Below are positions 14,621 through 23,348 of a stretch of 64,000 nucleotides of DNA, piece after piece; within the stretch, counting starts at the first letter, position 1; every line of letters starts with the position of its first letter. The DNA comes from Kibdelosporangium aridum (GTDB lineage: Bacteria > Actinomycetota > Actinomycetes > Mycobacteriales > Pseudonocardiaceae). The notes beneath the pieces were generated by a model that searched no databases, had not been told where the DNA came from, and worked only from the letters and a program-made list of their open reading frames with translations. The stretch is from assembly GCF_900176515.1 (NCBI RefSeq), contig NZ_FWXV01000012.1, positions 422,275 through 486,274 on the forward strand. Direction: 5' to 3'. The position numbers and the translations under genes are program-made.

Positions 14621-16711
14621 TCAGCCGAGAGCGACGTGCAGTATTTTCTCGTTGCTGTTGTTGGGAGTGCTGTCCTTGTCGCCGACGTTCGAGGTCGTCA
14701 ACCACAGTCCTCCGTCGAGGGCGGGTTCCACCGTGCGCAGCCGGCCGTAGGTGCCGTTGAAGTAGACCTCCGCGGTGGGCAGGCTGTCCCCGCTGATCAC
14801 CTGGCGGTACAACCGGGTTCCGCGTTGACAGGCCACGTACAGCACGTCGCGGACGATGGCGATGCCTGAGCACGAGCCGTCTGCCGTGGGGTAGGTGCGC
14901 TTCGGCGCGAGGAAACCTGTGGTACCGCAGGAACCCGTGCCGTTCGCGGTGCCCTCGCACGCGGGCCAGCCGTAGTTGCCGCCCTTGGTGATGAGGTTCG
15001 TCTCGTCCATGCGTCCGTCGCCGAACTCCTGCTGCCACAGTCGTCCGTGGGAGTCGAACGCCAGTCCCTGTGGGTTGCGGTGGCCGTAGCTCCAGACGTA
15101 GTTGCCGAACGGGTTGTCCGACGGCACGCTGCCGTCCGGGTTCAGCCGGAGGACCTTGCCGTTGAGGCTGGTCTTGTTCTGCGCATTGTCGCCGTTCTGG
15201 GCGTCACCGGTGCTCGCGTAGAGCTTGCCGTCTGGTCCGAAGCGCAAGCGACCACCGTCGTGGTACTTGTTGCGCAGGATGCCGCTGAGCAGGATCTGTT
15301 GGGTGGCGGTGTCGAGTCGGTCGTTCTCCAGCTTGATCCGTACGATCCGGTTGTCGTTGGCCGACGTGTGCATGATGTAGAGCCAGTGGTCACTGGCGAA
15401 CGTGCTGGCGATCGCGAGGCCCATGAGACCGCCCTCGCCGTCGGTGCCGGACACGTTGGGCACGGTGCCCACGACCGTCTTCGTCCCGGTGGTGGGATTG
15501 AGGTGGACGATGTCGTCTGCGTCGCGGCGGCTGTAGAGGATGGAGCCGTCGGGCAACGTGACCAGTCCCCACGGGAGGTCGGTGTCGGTGCCGACCTGCG
15601 TCACGGCGCACACCGGGTTGGCGCAGCTCGCGCCAGTGGTCACGGTCGCAGTGCCGCTGCGCGCGGATACGTTGACCTGTGCGTCGCGAGCTACCACGAA
15701 GTACCGGTACGCCGTATTGGCGGCCAGTCCGCTGTCGATGAACGACGTGGCAGGAGGAACGGAGGGGGTGCCGGTCACCGTGCCGACCTTGGTGTCGTTG
15801 CGGTAGATGTCGTAGGCCCGGACGCCGACGTTGTCGGTCGCCGCGGTCCACGACAACGTCACCGTGGTGCCGGACGCGGAGCCCACGAGCCGTGTCGGTG
15901 CGGTCGGCGGCTGGGTGTCGGCCTGGCAGTGCGGCGGTGTGATCGGCACCGTGGTGCTGGCCTGAGAGACGTTGCCGGCCGCGTCACGCGCGTTGACGAA
16001 CAAACCCCAGGCCGCCCCGGCGACCACGGGGAAGCTGGTGGACAGCGTGGTGCCGCTCACCGTCTTCACCAGTTGGCCGTCGTGGTAAACGTCGTAGAAC
16101 GCGACGCCGACGTTGTCCGTTGAGGCGTTCCACGCGAACGTCACCGAGTCGCACACCAGGTCGCTCACCCTGGGGCTGCCCGGCACCGTCGGAGGCTGGG
16201 TGTCGACGTTACCGGCTGAGGTCCGCCACTTCTGGTTGTCCTGCCCGTTGCAGGTCCACATTCCCACCGGAGAGCTGTTGGCGGTGTTCTGCCCTGTCAC
16301 GTCCAGGCAGAGCCCTGACTGCACGCCGACGATGGAACCGTCGGACTTGAGGGTCCAGCGCTGGTTGGCACCGCCGGTGCAGGTGTAGATCTGTACCCCG
16401 GCCGGTGCCGTGGTGTCCTGACCGACCACGTCCAGGCACAGGGCGTCGTCGTACACCCTGAGTTCCCCGGTCGAGGTGAAGGTCCACGCCTGGTTGCCTT
16501 GTCCGTTGCAGTCGTAGATGTTGACGGCGGTCTTCGGCTCCCTGACGTTGCCGACCACGTCGAGACAGCGGGCGGAGGCCACACCGACCAAGGTCGTGCC
16601 CGCAGCCGCCGAAGCCGGCACCGCACTGGTCACGGACAGGACTGCCAAGACAGCCATGACGGCGGCCGGTACAAGGCGGCGCAACCGCAAGCGGTAACCC
16701 GATACGAGCAT
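14621..16711 (-). CDS. Secreted PQQ-type sugar dehydrogenase with ricin-B and fibronectin III domains
   Basis: The 696-residue product starts with a signal peptide (MAVLAVLSVTSAVPASAAAG) and a three-lobed ricin-B domain (about 40-166), each lobe ending in NQAW, NQRW or NQKW. Two fibronectin type III domains follow (about 175-262 and 270-355; DTQPPT is typical). The C-terminal half is a six-bladed glucose/sorbosone dehydrogenase (GSDH) propeller with LPWGLVTLPDGSILYSRRDA, GDGKLYASTGDAQNGDNAQN-like and SYGHRNPQGLAF blocks. These proteins bind PQQ with Ca and oxidise sugars outside the cell. It is the first gene of the GH2-GH76 operon, whose promoter should lie in 16712-16900. Confidence 0.9.
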   Translation of the reverse strand: MLVSGYRLRLRRLVPAAVMAVLAVLSVTSAVPASAAAGTTLVGVASARCLDVVGNVREPKTAVNIYDCNGQGNQAWTFTSTGELRVYDDALCLDVVGQDTTAPAGVQIYTCTGGANQRWTLKSDGSIVGVQSGLCLDVTGQNTANSSPVGMWTCNGQDNQKWRTSAGNVDTQPPTVPGSPRVSDLVCDSVTFAWNASTDNVGVAFYDVYHDGQLVKTVSGTTLSTSFPVVAGAAWGLFVNARDAAGNVSQASTTVPITPPHCQADTQPPTAPTRLVGSASGTTVTLSWTAATDNVGVRAYDIYRNDTKVGTVTGTPSVPPATSFIDSGLAANTAYRYFVVARDAQVNVSARSGTATVTTGASCANPVCAVTQVGTDTDLPWGLVTLPDGSILYSRRDADDIVHLNPTTGTKTVVGTVPNVSGTDGEGGLMGLAIASTFASDHWLYIMHTSANDNRIVRIKLENDRLDTATQQILLSGILRNKYHDGGRLRFGPDGKLYASTGDAQNGDNAQNKTSLNGKVLRLNPDGSVPSDNPFGNYVWSYGHRNPQGLAFDSHGRLWQQEFGDGRMDETNLITKGGNYGWPACEGTANGTGSCGTTGFLAPKRTYPTADGSCSGIAIVRDVLYVACQRGTRLYRQVISGDSLPTAEVYFNGTYGRLRTVEPALDGGLWLTTSNVGDKDSTPNNSNEKILHVALG

Positions 16712-17395
16712 CCACTACTCCTTGGACTGGGACTGTCGATGACCATCCGTCGCACCGAGACTCATCCGGGCGTGCTCAAGCCCGGCCGCGGGTGACCATG
16801 AAGAGCAGAAGGTGGTGGGTGGCCGACGAAGCCGTGGTTGCCGAAGAACCGAGCCAGCGTCCACTTGACCGTTCGATCCAGAATCCTGTGCCACACGGGA
16901 ATTTGACCGCATGCCAACCCTGCAGGCGCGGTGTTCGATCAGCCTGCGCTTTGTGACGACTCACCGCATGTCACCCGGGCCGCGCGGATGATGCGCATGT
17001 CTGGTCTTCGGGCTGGACGGTCTGTACTCGTCATGAGCAACCTGGTGGGCGCACCCGACGTCATGTTGTTTCGTCGCATGGTTTTCCTTCGGCGTTGTAC
17101 AGGGAAGCACGACAGGAAAAGGAATTCGGCACCGCGGGTGTGGTGCAGCTCCGCAACCAGAGCGTGGCTACGGCACTGGGATGACAGAACCGGTGGAAGC
17201 GTTCTCACTCATTGGTCCCGATCGTGCTTCGCGCGAGTGCCCGGTGTCCATGTCCTGCGGTGCTCACCGGTGCTCACCGGTGCTCAACCCTGCCCACCAG
17301 CGCTCCGGGATGGCGTACGTTCGGTCCTGACGCGGGAAGTCGGATCGAGCACCAAATTCCGCCAGACCTTGGCCGAGACCGAAGGTGTTGACTTG
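16712..17395. other. 684-bp region between divergent sugar operon and P450 gene
   Basis: No gene is supported here. A long plus-strand frame reaches back to 16931, but it reads as basic, low-complexity sequence without any P450 feature. The region should contain promoters for the minus-strand sugar operon and the plus-strand P450. It also contains the short tandem repeat at 17260-17287. I cannot pick a -10/-35 with confidence. Confidence 0.4.
17260..17287. repeat. Short tandem repeat, 10-bp unit
   Basis: Unit GTGCTCACCG occurs nearly three times in tandem, the last copy ending in AACCC. It lies about 110 bp before the P450 start. It may be a regulator half-site array or a replication slip; no function can be shown. 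Confidence 0.5.
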
Positions 17396-18829
17396 ATGGA
17401 TGCTCACGCCACGTCCAAGCCCGCATCGGTGCACCGGTCAGTCGCCGACCTCGGCGGACCGCGACCGCTGCCAGTCCTCGGTAACCTTCCGGCCTTTGTA
17501 CGGGGTGGCACGCCGCACCGAACGCTGGCCGGGTGGCGCGAGCGTTACGGTTCGACGTACCGGATGCGCTTTCCGGGCCGCGACGTCGTTGTCACGTCCG
17601 CGCCCGACATCATGGACACGGTACTGCGGCAACGGCCGACCACCTTCCGGCGGGCGAGCTTCGTGTCCGATCTGATCGACGAGTTGGGCGCCCACGGGTT
17701 GTTCAACGCCGAGGGGCAGGACTGGCAGCGCCTGCGCCGGGTTGCGATGCACGGCCTGAACGCGAAGTACCTAGGAGAATCGTTCGCCACGATCACTCGG
17801 TCAGCCGAACGGCTGCGGAACCGGTGGAATGCGTCTGCGGGGTCCAGGATCGATGTTGTGGACGACATGCTCCGCTACACGCTGGAGGTGTCGGTCGGGC
17901 TCACCATGAACTACGACCTCGGCGCCACAAGTGGAGCTGGGGAGGACGGTCTGCACCGGCAACTGTCGCAGCTGTTCGAGGCATTGGGCCGCAGGCTGAG
18001 CAGTCCGGTGCCGTATTGGAGGTATGTCCGGCTGCCAGCCGATCGGCGCGCGGACGCAGCCGTCGCCGGGGCGCGGACTCTCATCTTGGATCGGTACGCG
18101 GAGGCGAAAAGGCGCATGGTCAGGGGAGATGCGCCGACCGACTTCTTGAGCGCTTTGGCCAAAGCCGAGGTGGACGGCGACGAGCTGGTCAACGACGACG
18201 ACGTGGTCGGCAATGTGCTGACCATGATCGTCGCCGGGGAGGACACCACCGCTGCCGCCGCATCGTGGGTCATGCACTTCCTCGCTGCGCATCCCGACGT
18301 GCAACGCCAGGTTCGCGCAGAGGCTGACGAAGTCCTCGGTCCCGGCGGGTCGATTACCGAGCCGCCGGTGCTGTCGCGGCTGCGCTACGCCGAGGCGGTG
18401 GTCAACGAAGCGATCCGGCTGCGCCCGCCGACCCCGTACATCGTCCTGGAACCCGTGGTCGACACCACAGTCACCGACGGGCTCGACCGGCTCCACATCG
18501 GTGCCGGCACGCCGATCTTTCTGCTCCTGTCCCACGGCTCCGACGACGACACGCGCCAATTTCCCGACCCGCAGTCGTTTCGCCCCCAGCGGTGGCTGAC
18601 CGACGGGACCGCGCGAGCGACATCCCAACCGTACCTGCCGTTTGGCGGCGGACCACGGTTCTGCCCTGGCCGCAACCTGGCACTCATGGAGGCCACGCTG
18701 ATCGCAGCGATGACCTGTCAGGCCTTCACCATCGGACCCGACACGTCGGCTGGACCTGTTGGGGAACGGGTGACATTCGCGGTCTTCCCCACAAATCTTG
18801 GGGTGCGGCTGCAACCGAATCTTCCGTGA
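17396..18829 (+). CDS. Cytochrome P450
   Basis: The start is ATG 17396 (MDAHATSKPASVHRSV), preceded by GAAGGTG. The 477-residue protein has the I-helix oxygen-binding motif AGEDTT (about residue 280), the K-helix ExxR in NEAIRLRP (about 337) and the heme loop FGGGPRFCPGRNLA with the ligand Cys near residue 423. The start LGGPRPLPVLGN is the proline-rich hinge of class II-like P450s. There is no membrane anchor. No ferredoxin or reductase gene is nearby, so it must borrow redox partners. Substrate is unknown. It is followed by an ISL3 transposase scar. Confidence 0.95.
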   Translation: MDAHATSKPASVHRSVADLGGPRPLPVLGNLPAFVRGGTPHRTLAGWRERYGSTYRMRFPGRDVVVTSAPDIMDTVLRQRPTTFRRASFVSDLIDELGAHGLFNAEGQDWQRLRRVAMHGLNAKYLGESFATITRSAERLRNRWNASAGSRIDVVDDMLRYTLEVSVGLTMNYDLGATSGAGEDGLHRQLSQLFEALGRRLSSPVPYWRYVRLPADRRADAAVAGARTLILDRYAEAKRRMVRGDAPTDFLSALAKAEVDGDELVNDDDVVGNVLTMIVAGEDTTAAAASWVMHFLAAHPDVQRQVRAEADEVLGPGGSITEPPVLSRLRYAEAVVNEAIRLRPPTPYIVLEPVVDTTVTDGLDRLHIGAGTPIFLLLSHGSDDDTRQFPDPQSFRPQRWLTDGTARATSQPYLPFGGGPRFCPGRNLALMEATLIAAMTCQAFTIGPDTSAGPVGERVTFAVFPTNLGVRLQPNLP

Positions 18830-18864
18830 CCGGACGTCTGCAAGGCAGCGGCTCGCAGGTGATC

Positions 18865-19050
18865 AGCCCGATCTCCACACCGGGATGCTCACGCAACCAC
18901 CCGGCGAGAGCGTCGGACTTGCGGTCTGGCAACACATCGACGCGCTGATAGGAGTCAGCGTCGATCACCACGCTGACATAACGGTGTCGGCGGCGCAATG
19001 CGAAATCATCGACGGGCGCACGCTCGTCGACAGCATGAACCGGTGGGCAT
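18865..19050 (-). mobile_element. ISL3-family transposase fragment
   Basis: On the minus strand the sequence reads VDDFALRRRHRYVSVVIDAD, then RVDVLPDRKSDALAGWLREH and PGVEI. This is the start of the DDE core of ISL3 transposases (G-V-D-D-F-A-x-R-x-G-x-x-Y ... LLPDR ... LA.WL..HPGVE). Both sides are missing and no terminal repeats are evident, so it is a dead piece. It lies between P450 and amidohydrolase genes. Confidence 0.65.
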
Positions 19051-19084
19051 CTTCCTTGAGCGACCAGGGGCATCCGGCCCCGTA

Positions 19085-20059
19085 TTAGATGTCGATGCCG
19101 TACAACGATGCCGCGTTGGCCGAGGAGAATTTCTCGCGGGCCGTATCGGAGGAAAAGTGCCCCAGGAAGGATTTGATGTCCTCGTTGGCCGGGTGTTGGA
19201 AGGGGTAATCGGTGGAGAAGATCAACCGGTCGATCGTGGTCACTGACAGGGCGTGGTGCAGCAGCGCCGGGTTGAGCATGCCGGAGGTGGTGATGAAGAA
19301 GTTCGACCGGATGTAATCCGATATCGGTCGTGGCAAGCCGGCGACGCGAGAAAGACTGTTGGCCCGGTCCGACCAGAACAGCAGCATCTCTCCCCAGTGG
19401 CCGAGCACGATCTGGAGGTCGGGATGCCGGTCGAAGGTGCCCCGTAGGATCAGCCGCAGTGCCGTGGTCCCGGCGTCCAGGTGCCATCCCCAGCCGAAGG
19501 TGGCCAGGGCGAGATCGGTCATGGGATCGAAGCCGCGGTAGGACGCGTCACGAACGGCCGGCGATGGCAGTTGAGGATGGATGAACACGGGCTGGCCCAG
19601 TGCCACCGCAGCGGAGAAGAAGTCGTCATAGGCGAGGTCGTCGAGGAACAGGTCTCCTGATCGGCCGTAGACCATGGTGCCCACGTGCCCCATGTCCGCG
19701 GCTCGTTCAAGCTCGCCCGCAACGTCCTTTGGCGACGACATGGGCAGCGTGGACAACGAACGGAATCGGGCCGGATTCCGGGCGACGGCCGCCGCGGCCA
19801 CGTCGTTCGCGGCGCGGCTCAGCGCCAAGGCCTTCTTGGGCGGCAGCGGCTGGGCTCCCGGCGGCGTCAGGGCGAGTACCGACACGTCGATGCCCTGAGC
19901 GTCCATGGCCGCGATGCGGCCGGCCCCCAGGTCCTCCAAACGTTCCAGATTGTCGCCTACCTCGTTGAAGATGAGGCTTTCGTCGCGGTGCGGCATAGCG
20001 CGAAGGGCGGACGTCAAGTCCGGCATGATCCAGTGTTCTTCGACAGCGATGAGAGGCAT
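19085..20059 (-). CDS. Amidohydrolase family 2 decarboxylase-like protein (ACMSD/gamma-resorcylate decarboxylase type)
   Basis: The 324-residue TIM-barrel protein starts with MPLIAVEEHWIMPDL, with the E-E-H metal motif of the family. Then come FIHPQLPSPAVRD (His metal ligand and base), IVLGHWGEMLLFW (second His and Glu) and LIFSTDYPFQHP (the metal-binding Asp). Members decarboxylate aromatic acids without a cofactor (2,3-dihydroxybenzoate, gamma-resorcylate, ACMS) using a divalent metal. The substrate is unknown but an aromatic acid is likely. It is followed upstream by an SDR gene on the same strand 147 bp away and may be co-expressed with it. Confidence 0.85.
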   Translation of the reverse strand: MPLIAVEEHWIMPDLTSALRAMPHRDESLIFNEVGDNLERLEDLGAGRIAAMDAQGIDVSVLALTPPGAQPLPPKKALALSRAANDVAAAAVARNPARFRSLSTLPMSSPKDVAGELERAADMGHVGTMVYGRSGDLFLDDLAYDDFFSAAVALGQPVFIHPQLPSPAVRDASYRGFDPMTDLALATFGWGWHLDAGTTALRLILRGTFDRHPDLQIVLGHWGEMLLFWSDRANSLSRVAGLPRPISDYIRSNFFITTSGMLNPALLHHALSVTTIDRLIFSTDYPFQHPANEDIKSFLGHFSSDTAREKFSSANAASLYGIDI

Positions 20060-20206
20060 TGTCCTTATTCTTGCTATTTCCTGCGGGCTGGCCGCACCAG
20101 GCGAGACGAGACGACGAGTAACGAGCAGGGCCAGGACATTTCGTCAGATGAGGTCGCCTGCGGCCCGATGGTCGTCGGGCTTTCCACAATGGTCGGTTGG
20201 CAGGGC

Positions 20207-20923
20207 TTACCAGGGCACGGTCTGACCCGAGCGGTCCAGGTACGCCAGACCGGGAGTGCCCAACTTGGACAGCAGGACGTCCACCAACAGCGGGACGCTC
20301 TCCTCAATGGTGAACGGTGCGTCCGGCCCTCCGAGCTCGGTGCGAATCCAGCCGGGCGCCATGAGGACAAAGGCGCGCTGCGTCTCGGCCTGCCGGGTCG
20401 CGAAGCTGCGCATGAACATGTTCAAGGCCGCTTTGCTTCCCCGGTAGACCTCGCGGCCCGCGGTCGTGTTGTTCGTGATGCTGCCTTGCCCGGACGACAT
20501 CGCTCCGATGAGTCCGGTGGGGGACACGAGATCTTCGAGCGCTTCGATGACGCGCATGGGGCTGAGAGCGTTGGTGAGCATCACCTCGACGAAGGCGGCT
20601 GTCGGAACCGCGCCGATCGGCGTCTGCTCGTTGTTCGTGGTGCCCGCGTTGACGAAGAGCAGGTCGAGTCGGCGTTGCGCGAGCCGCTCGTGCAGGGGCG
20701 CCAGGTGGTTGGGCTCGTTGATGTCGAGATGCTCGACGGTGACGCGCCCGCCGGCTCGGTCCGCGAGATCGTGCAGGGGTGTCTGGGCAGCGGTGTCACG
20801 GACCGTGCCGATGACGTTCCAACCCCTGTGGAGGAATTCGGCCACCATCGCGTGACCGAGACCGCGCGAGGCCCCGATGATGAGAGCGGTAGGCGTGTTC
20901 TGGCCCGTGACAGTCGATGACAT
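20207..20923 (-). CDS. Short-chain dehydrogenase/reductase
   Basis: The 238-residue protein has the SDR cofactor motif IIGASRGLGHAMV, the structural NAG in LLFVNAGTTNN and the catalytic Tyr-Lys in YRGSK, with Ser in GAMSSGQG. Such enzymes reduce or oxidise alcohol and carbonyl groups with NAD(P)H. The stretch APGWIRTELGG is typical. It stands divergent to an AsnC/Lrp regulator with 173 bp between the two starts, which suggests that the regulator controls it. It is upstream of and on the same strand as the amidohydrolase gene. Confidence 0.9.
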   Translation of the reverse strand: MSSTVTGQNTPTALIIGASRGLGHAMVAEFLHRGWNVIGTVRDTAAQTPLHDLADRAGGRVTVEHLDINEPNHLAPLHERLAQRRLDLLFVNAGTTNNEQTPIGAVPTAAFVEVMLTNALSPMRVIEALEDLVSPTGLIGAMSSGQGSITNNTTAGREVYRGSKAALNMFMRSFATRQAETQRAFVLMAPGWIRTELGGPDAPFTIEESVPLLVDVLLSKLGTPGLAYLDRSGQTVPW

Positions 20924-21096
20924 CCAGCCTCATCTCCGTTCTTTACGTGGTGAGCTCACGTCGTGTATCCGTCACCGAGACCTTGGCGCGGCGTCGGCCG
21001 GTGATGCTGCTGTGGCTCTTCTTCTGTGCGTCGCAAGTCTGTCCGCCGTGCTGTCGTCGGGGCGAGCCGAGAGGGCCCGTCTGTAGGATTCCCCTC

Positions 21097-22143
21097 ATGA
21101 CAGGCGCATCAATGTCCGAGTCCGTCGCTGTCCAACCCGATGATGTGCGAATCATTCGTGCACTGCAGATCGCTCCGCGAGCTTCCTTCGCCTCGATAGC
21201 GGTCGCGCTCGGCCTCACCGAAAGCGCCGTCAACCGCCGGTATCGGCGTCTGCGGGCTGATGGCGTCATCCGCGTCGCCGGCGTGGTCAACCCGGGAGCG
21301 CTGGCACAGAGCAGGTGGCTAGTGCGACTCCGCTGCCGCCCCGGCAGCGTCGAAGCGATCGCCGACGCACTCGCCAAACGCGAGGATGTCAACTGGGTAG
21401 CCCTGAGTGCAGCCGGCTGTGAAATCACGTGCGCGATCCAGTCGCGGACTCAAGAACAGCGCGAAGACCTGCTCGGTCGACGACTTCCGCGCACCGCCGC
21501 GGTGCTCGACATCAACGCCTTCGCCATGCTTCGTCAATTCATCGGCGGCCGCGGCCACTACTGGGCCGCCCTGCACGGCACGCTGACCCCGGAGCAGGAA
21601 GCCATGCTCGGCAGCGACGGTGTCCCGTTCACTGAATCTCCGGTTGTCACTCGCGATCCCGTGCGTCTCACAGCGGGAGACGAGAAGATTCTCAACACGC
21701 TCGCCACAGACGGTCGCGCCAGTCTCGTCGACCTCGCCGCCGCAGCGGACTCTACTCCAGGGCGTGTATCACGCCGCCTGCACGCCTTGCTCTTGTGCCG
21801 CGTCGTCCACATCGACGTCGAGATCGCCGCAGCCGCTTTGGGATATCACGCTCGGGCGAACCTGTGGCTGCGCGTGCATCCGTCGGCGGTGAAGAACGCC
21901 GGACGCACGCTCGCACAGGAACCCGAGATCGCCTTCGCCGCGGCCGTCTCCGGGCCCCACAACATCCACGCCGTCGCACACTGCCGAGACCTCGACGAAC
22001 TATTCGAATTCACCTCCGATCGCCTCGGGTCCTTGGCCGGGCTGCAGAGTATGGAGGTCTCACCTGTGCTGCGGCACGTCAAGCAAGCCGGCACGCTGCT
22101 GTCTGGCGATCGCCTCGTCGAGCCACCACATACTCGAGCGTGA
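21097..22143 (+). CDS. AsnC/Lrp family regulator with two tandem DNA-binding/sensor halves
   Basis: The start chosen is ATG 21097 (MTGASMSESV), with AGGA upstream. The 348-residue protein has two winged-helix segments: DVRIIRALQIAPRASFASIA with the helix LGLTESAVNRRYRRLRADGV, and GDEKILNTLATDGRASLVDL with STPGRVSRRLHALLLC. Each is followed by a RAM-like ligand region. This double layout is found in actinomycete Lrp/AsnC proteins, twice the size of ordinary AsnC. It is divergent from the SDR gene and probably regulates it and the amidohydrolase. The ligand, perhaps an amino or aromatic acid, is not known. Confidence 0.88.
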   Translation: MTGASMSESVAVQPDDVRIIRALQIAPRASFASIAVALGLTESAVNRRYRRLRADGVIRVAGVVNPGALAQSRWLVRLRCRPGSVEAIADALAKREDVNWVALSAAGCEITCAIQSRTQEQREDLLGRRLPRTAAVLDINAFAMLRQFIGGRGHYWAALHGTLTPEQEAMLGSDGVPFTESPVVTRDPVRLTAGDEKILNTLATDGRASLVDLAAAADSTPGRVSRRLHALLLCRVVHIDVEIAAAALGYHARANLWLRVHPSAVKNAGRTLAQEPEIAFAAAVSGPHNIHAVAHCRDLDELFEFTSDRLGSLAGLQSMEVSPVLRHVKQAGTLLSGDRLVEPPHTRA

Positions 22144-22224
22144 CTGGAGGCAGGCCCGGTGGGCCCCACTCCTGCCGCCCGTTCTGCACACCAATTCGCG
22201 CCACTCGCCTTCCCACTCGACGAT

Positions 22225-22366
22225 CTTCATCACCAGCTGCCCACGTCGTAGTGAAACCAGTCGGAGAATGGGGCGCGATCTGGGCCGCGACCGAGCCGAC
22301 CGCAGCCGCCGCGGCGGTGACGACAAGTGTTCCACCGGCTTCGGCGGCAGCGGGCCACCCCGCCAT
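22225..22366 (-). pseudogene. Possible fragment of an MDR quinone reductase/dehydrogenase
   Basis: On the minus strand AGGTLVVTAAAAAVGSVAAQ matches the nucleotide-binding core of medium-chain reductases (E-T-V-V-V-S-A-A-A-G-A-V-G-S). The sequence on either side is not alignable and there is no start or stop consistent with a gene. It could also be a chance match in alanine-rich code. Confidence 0.35.
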
Positions 22367-22381
22367 GTTCCGGGCTGCCGG

Positions 22382-23263
22382 TCAGGGTTGGATGTTCTCC
22401 AGGTCCTCCAGCAGGCTCGGGTGTTTCGGCTCCCAGCCCAGCGCCTGCCGGGTGTGGGTGCTGGACGAGGGCTGGTCGGCCGCGAAGATGACGCCGAGGG
22501 GGCCGTAGGTCTCCACCGGCACGGACTCGACGGGCAGGCCCAACCGCCGGCCGATGACCGCGGCGATGTCACGCACCTGGTCGCCCTCGTCGCCCACGGC
22601 ATGCCAGGAGGTGCCGGCTTGCGCCTGCTCCAGGGCGAGCCGGAACAGGACCGCGGCGTCGAGGGCATGCACGGCCGGCCAGCGCTGCGTGCCGTCGCCC
22701 GGGTAGCCCGACACTCCGCTCTGACGCGCGATCCCGGTCAACACACCGGCGAACCCGCCCGTGCCCTCATTGTGGACGGTCCGCGGCAGGCGGACGGCCG
22801 AGCTCCGGACGCCGCGCGAGGCCAGGCCCAGGACTCCCGCGACCGCACGACCGCGACCACCGACCGGCCCCTCGGTCGGAATCGAGTCGGCCTCGGTGGA
22901 GGCCCGGCCCGGCACTGCGGGGGTGCCCGAGCAGGCGACGAAGGGGCGGTCGCTGCCGACGAGTGCCTCGCCGAGGGCGGCGAGGCCGGCGCTTTCCTCG
23001 GCGACCGCGTCCGCGAGGGCTTCGGGGCTGCTGAAGTCGTTGGCGAAGGCCAGGTGGATCACCCCGTCAGCCCGGGCGGCGCCGGCGCGCAGGACGTCCA
23101 GATCGGCCAGACCTCCCCGGATCGGCTCGGCGCCGGCCGCCGAGGCCGCCTGCGCGGAGGCGTCGGAGCGGGCGAGTGCGAGGACGGTGTGGCCGTTGCC
23201 GAGAAGCTCGGCGACGACGGCGGACCCGATCAGACCGGTGCCGCCGGTGATGAAGACGCGCAT
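22382..23263 (-). CDS. NAD-dependent epimerase/dehydratase family protein
   Basis: I start at ATG 23263 (MRVFITGGTGLIGSAVVAEL); the longer frame to 23410 is the divergent regulator's promoter region. The 293-residue protein has a Rossmann G-G-T-G-x-I-G motif for NAD(P) and typical extended SDR blocks such as ADGVIHLAFAND, and AGTSWHAVGDEG near the C-terminus. The catalytic YxxxK is not evident, so it may be an atypical reductase-like member. It is divergent from a TetR gene across 85 bp that hold two mirror-image operator-like repeats (23279-23335), so it is surely the target gene of that regulator. Confidence 0.85.
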   Translation of the reverse strand: MRVFITGGTGLIGSAVVAELLGNGHTVLALARSDASAQAASAAGAEPIRGGLADLDVLRAGAARADGVIHLAFANDFSSPEALADAVAEESAGLAALGEALVGSDRPFVACSGTPAVPGRASTEADSIPTEGPVGGRGRAVAGVLGLASRGVRSSAVRLPRTVHNEGTGGFAGVLTGIARQSGVSGYPGDGTQRWPAVHALDAAVLFRLALEQAQAGTSWHAVGDEGDQVRDIAAVIGRRLGLPVESVPVETYGPLGVIFAADQPSSSTHTRQALGWEPKHPSLLEDLENIQP

Positions 23264-23278
23264 GGAACTCTCCCGCGA

Positions 23279-23302
23279 GTGATGGGACTCTTGTCCCATC
23301 AC
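23279..23302. promoter_or_regulatory. TetR operator candidate, copy 1
   Basis: Half-sites GTGATGGGAC and GTCCCATCAC flank a 4-base spacer TCTT. The 24-bp element lies 15 bp upstream of the epimerase start (23263). Copy 2 at 23312 is its exact reverse complement. Confidence 0.85.
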
Positions 23303-23311
23303 CGTATCAGA

Positions 23312-23335
23312 GTGATGGGACAAGAGTCCCATCAC
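23312..23335. promoter_or_regulatory. TetR operator candidate, copy 2
   Basis: Half-sites GTGATGGGAC and GTCCCATCAC flank spacer AAGA, the complement of TCTT in copy 1. It ends 13 bp before the TetR ATG at 23349. The two 24-bp sites are 33 bp apart start to start, about three helical turns, so two dimers could bind on one face. Confidence 0.85.
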
Positions 23336-23348
23336 ATATGATGGCCCT

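Noticed and set aside
11787..15038. A 1083-residue GH2 protein with an extra N-terminal domain
   Set aside because: The upstream part is a frame-shadow of the sugar dehydrogenase gene; the GTG at 14585 with GGAAGG gives a normal Tat signal.
17260..17287. A CRISPR array seed
   Set aside because: Three 10-bp tandem copies without spacers cannot be a CRISPR array; no other arrays were seen anywhere in the window.
16931..17395. An N-terminal extension of the P450
   Set aside because: The sequence is low-complexity and basic with no P450 or signal feature; ATG 17396 fits the family start.
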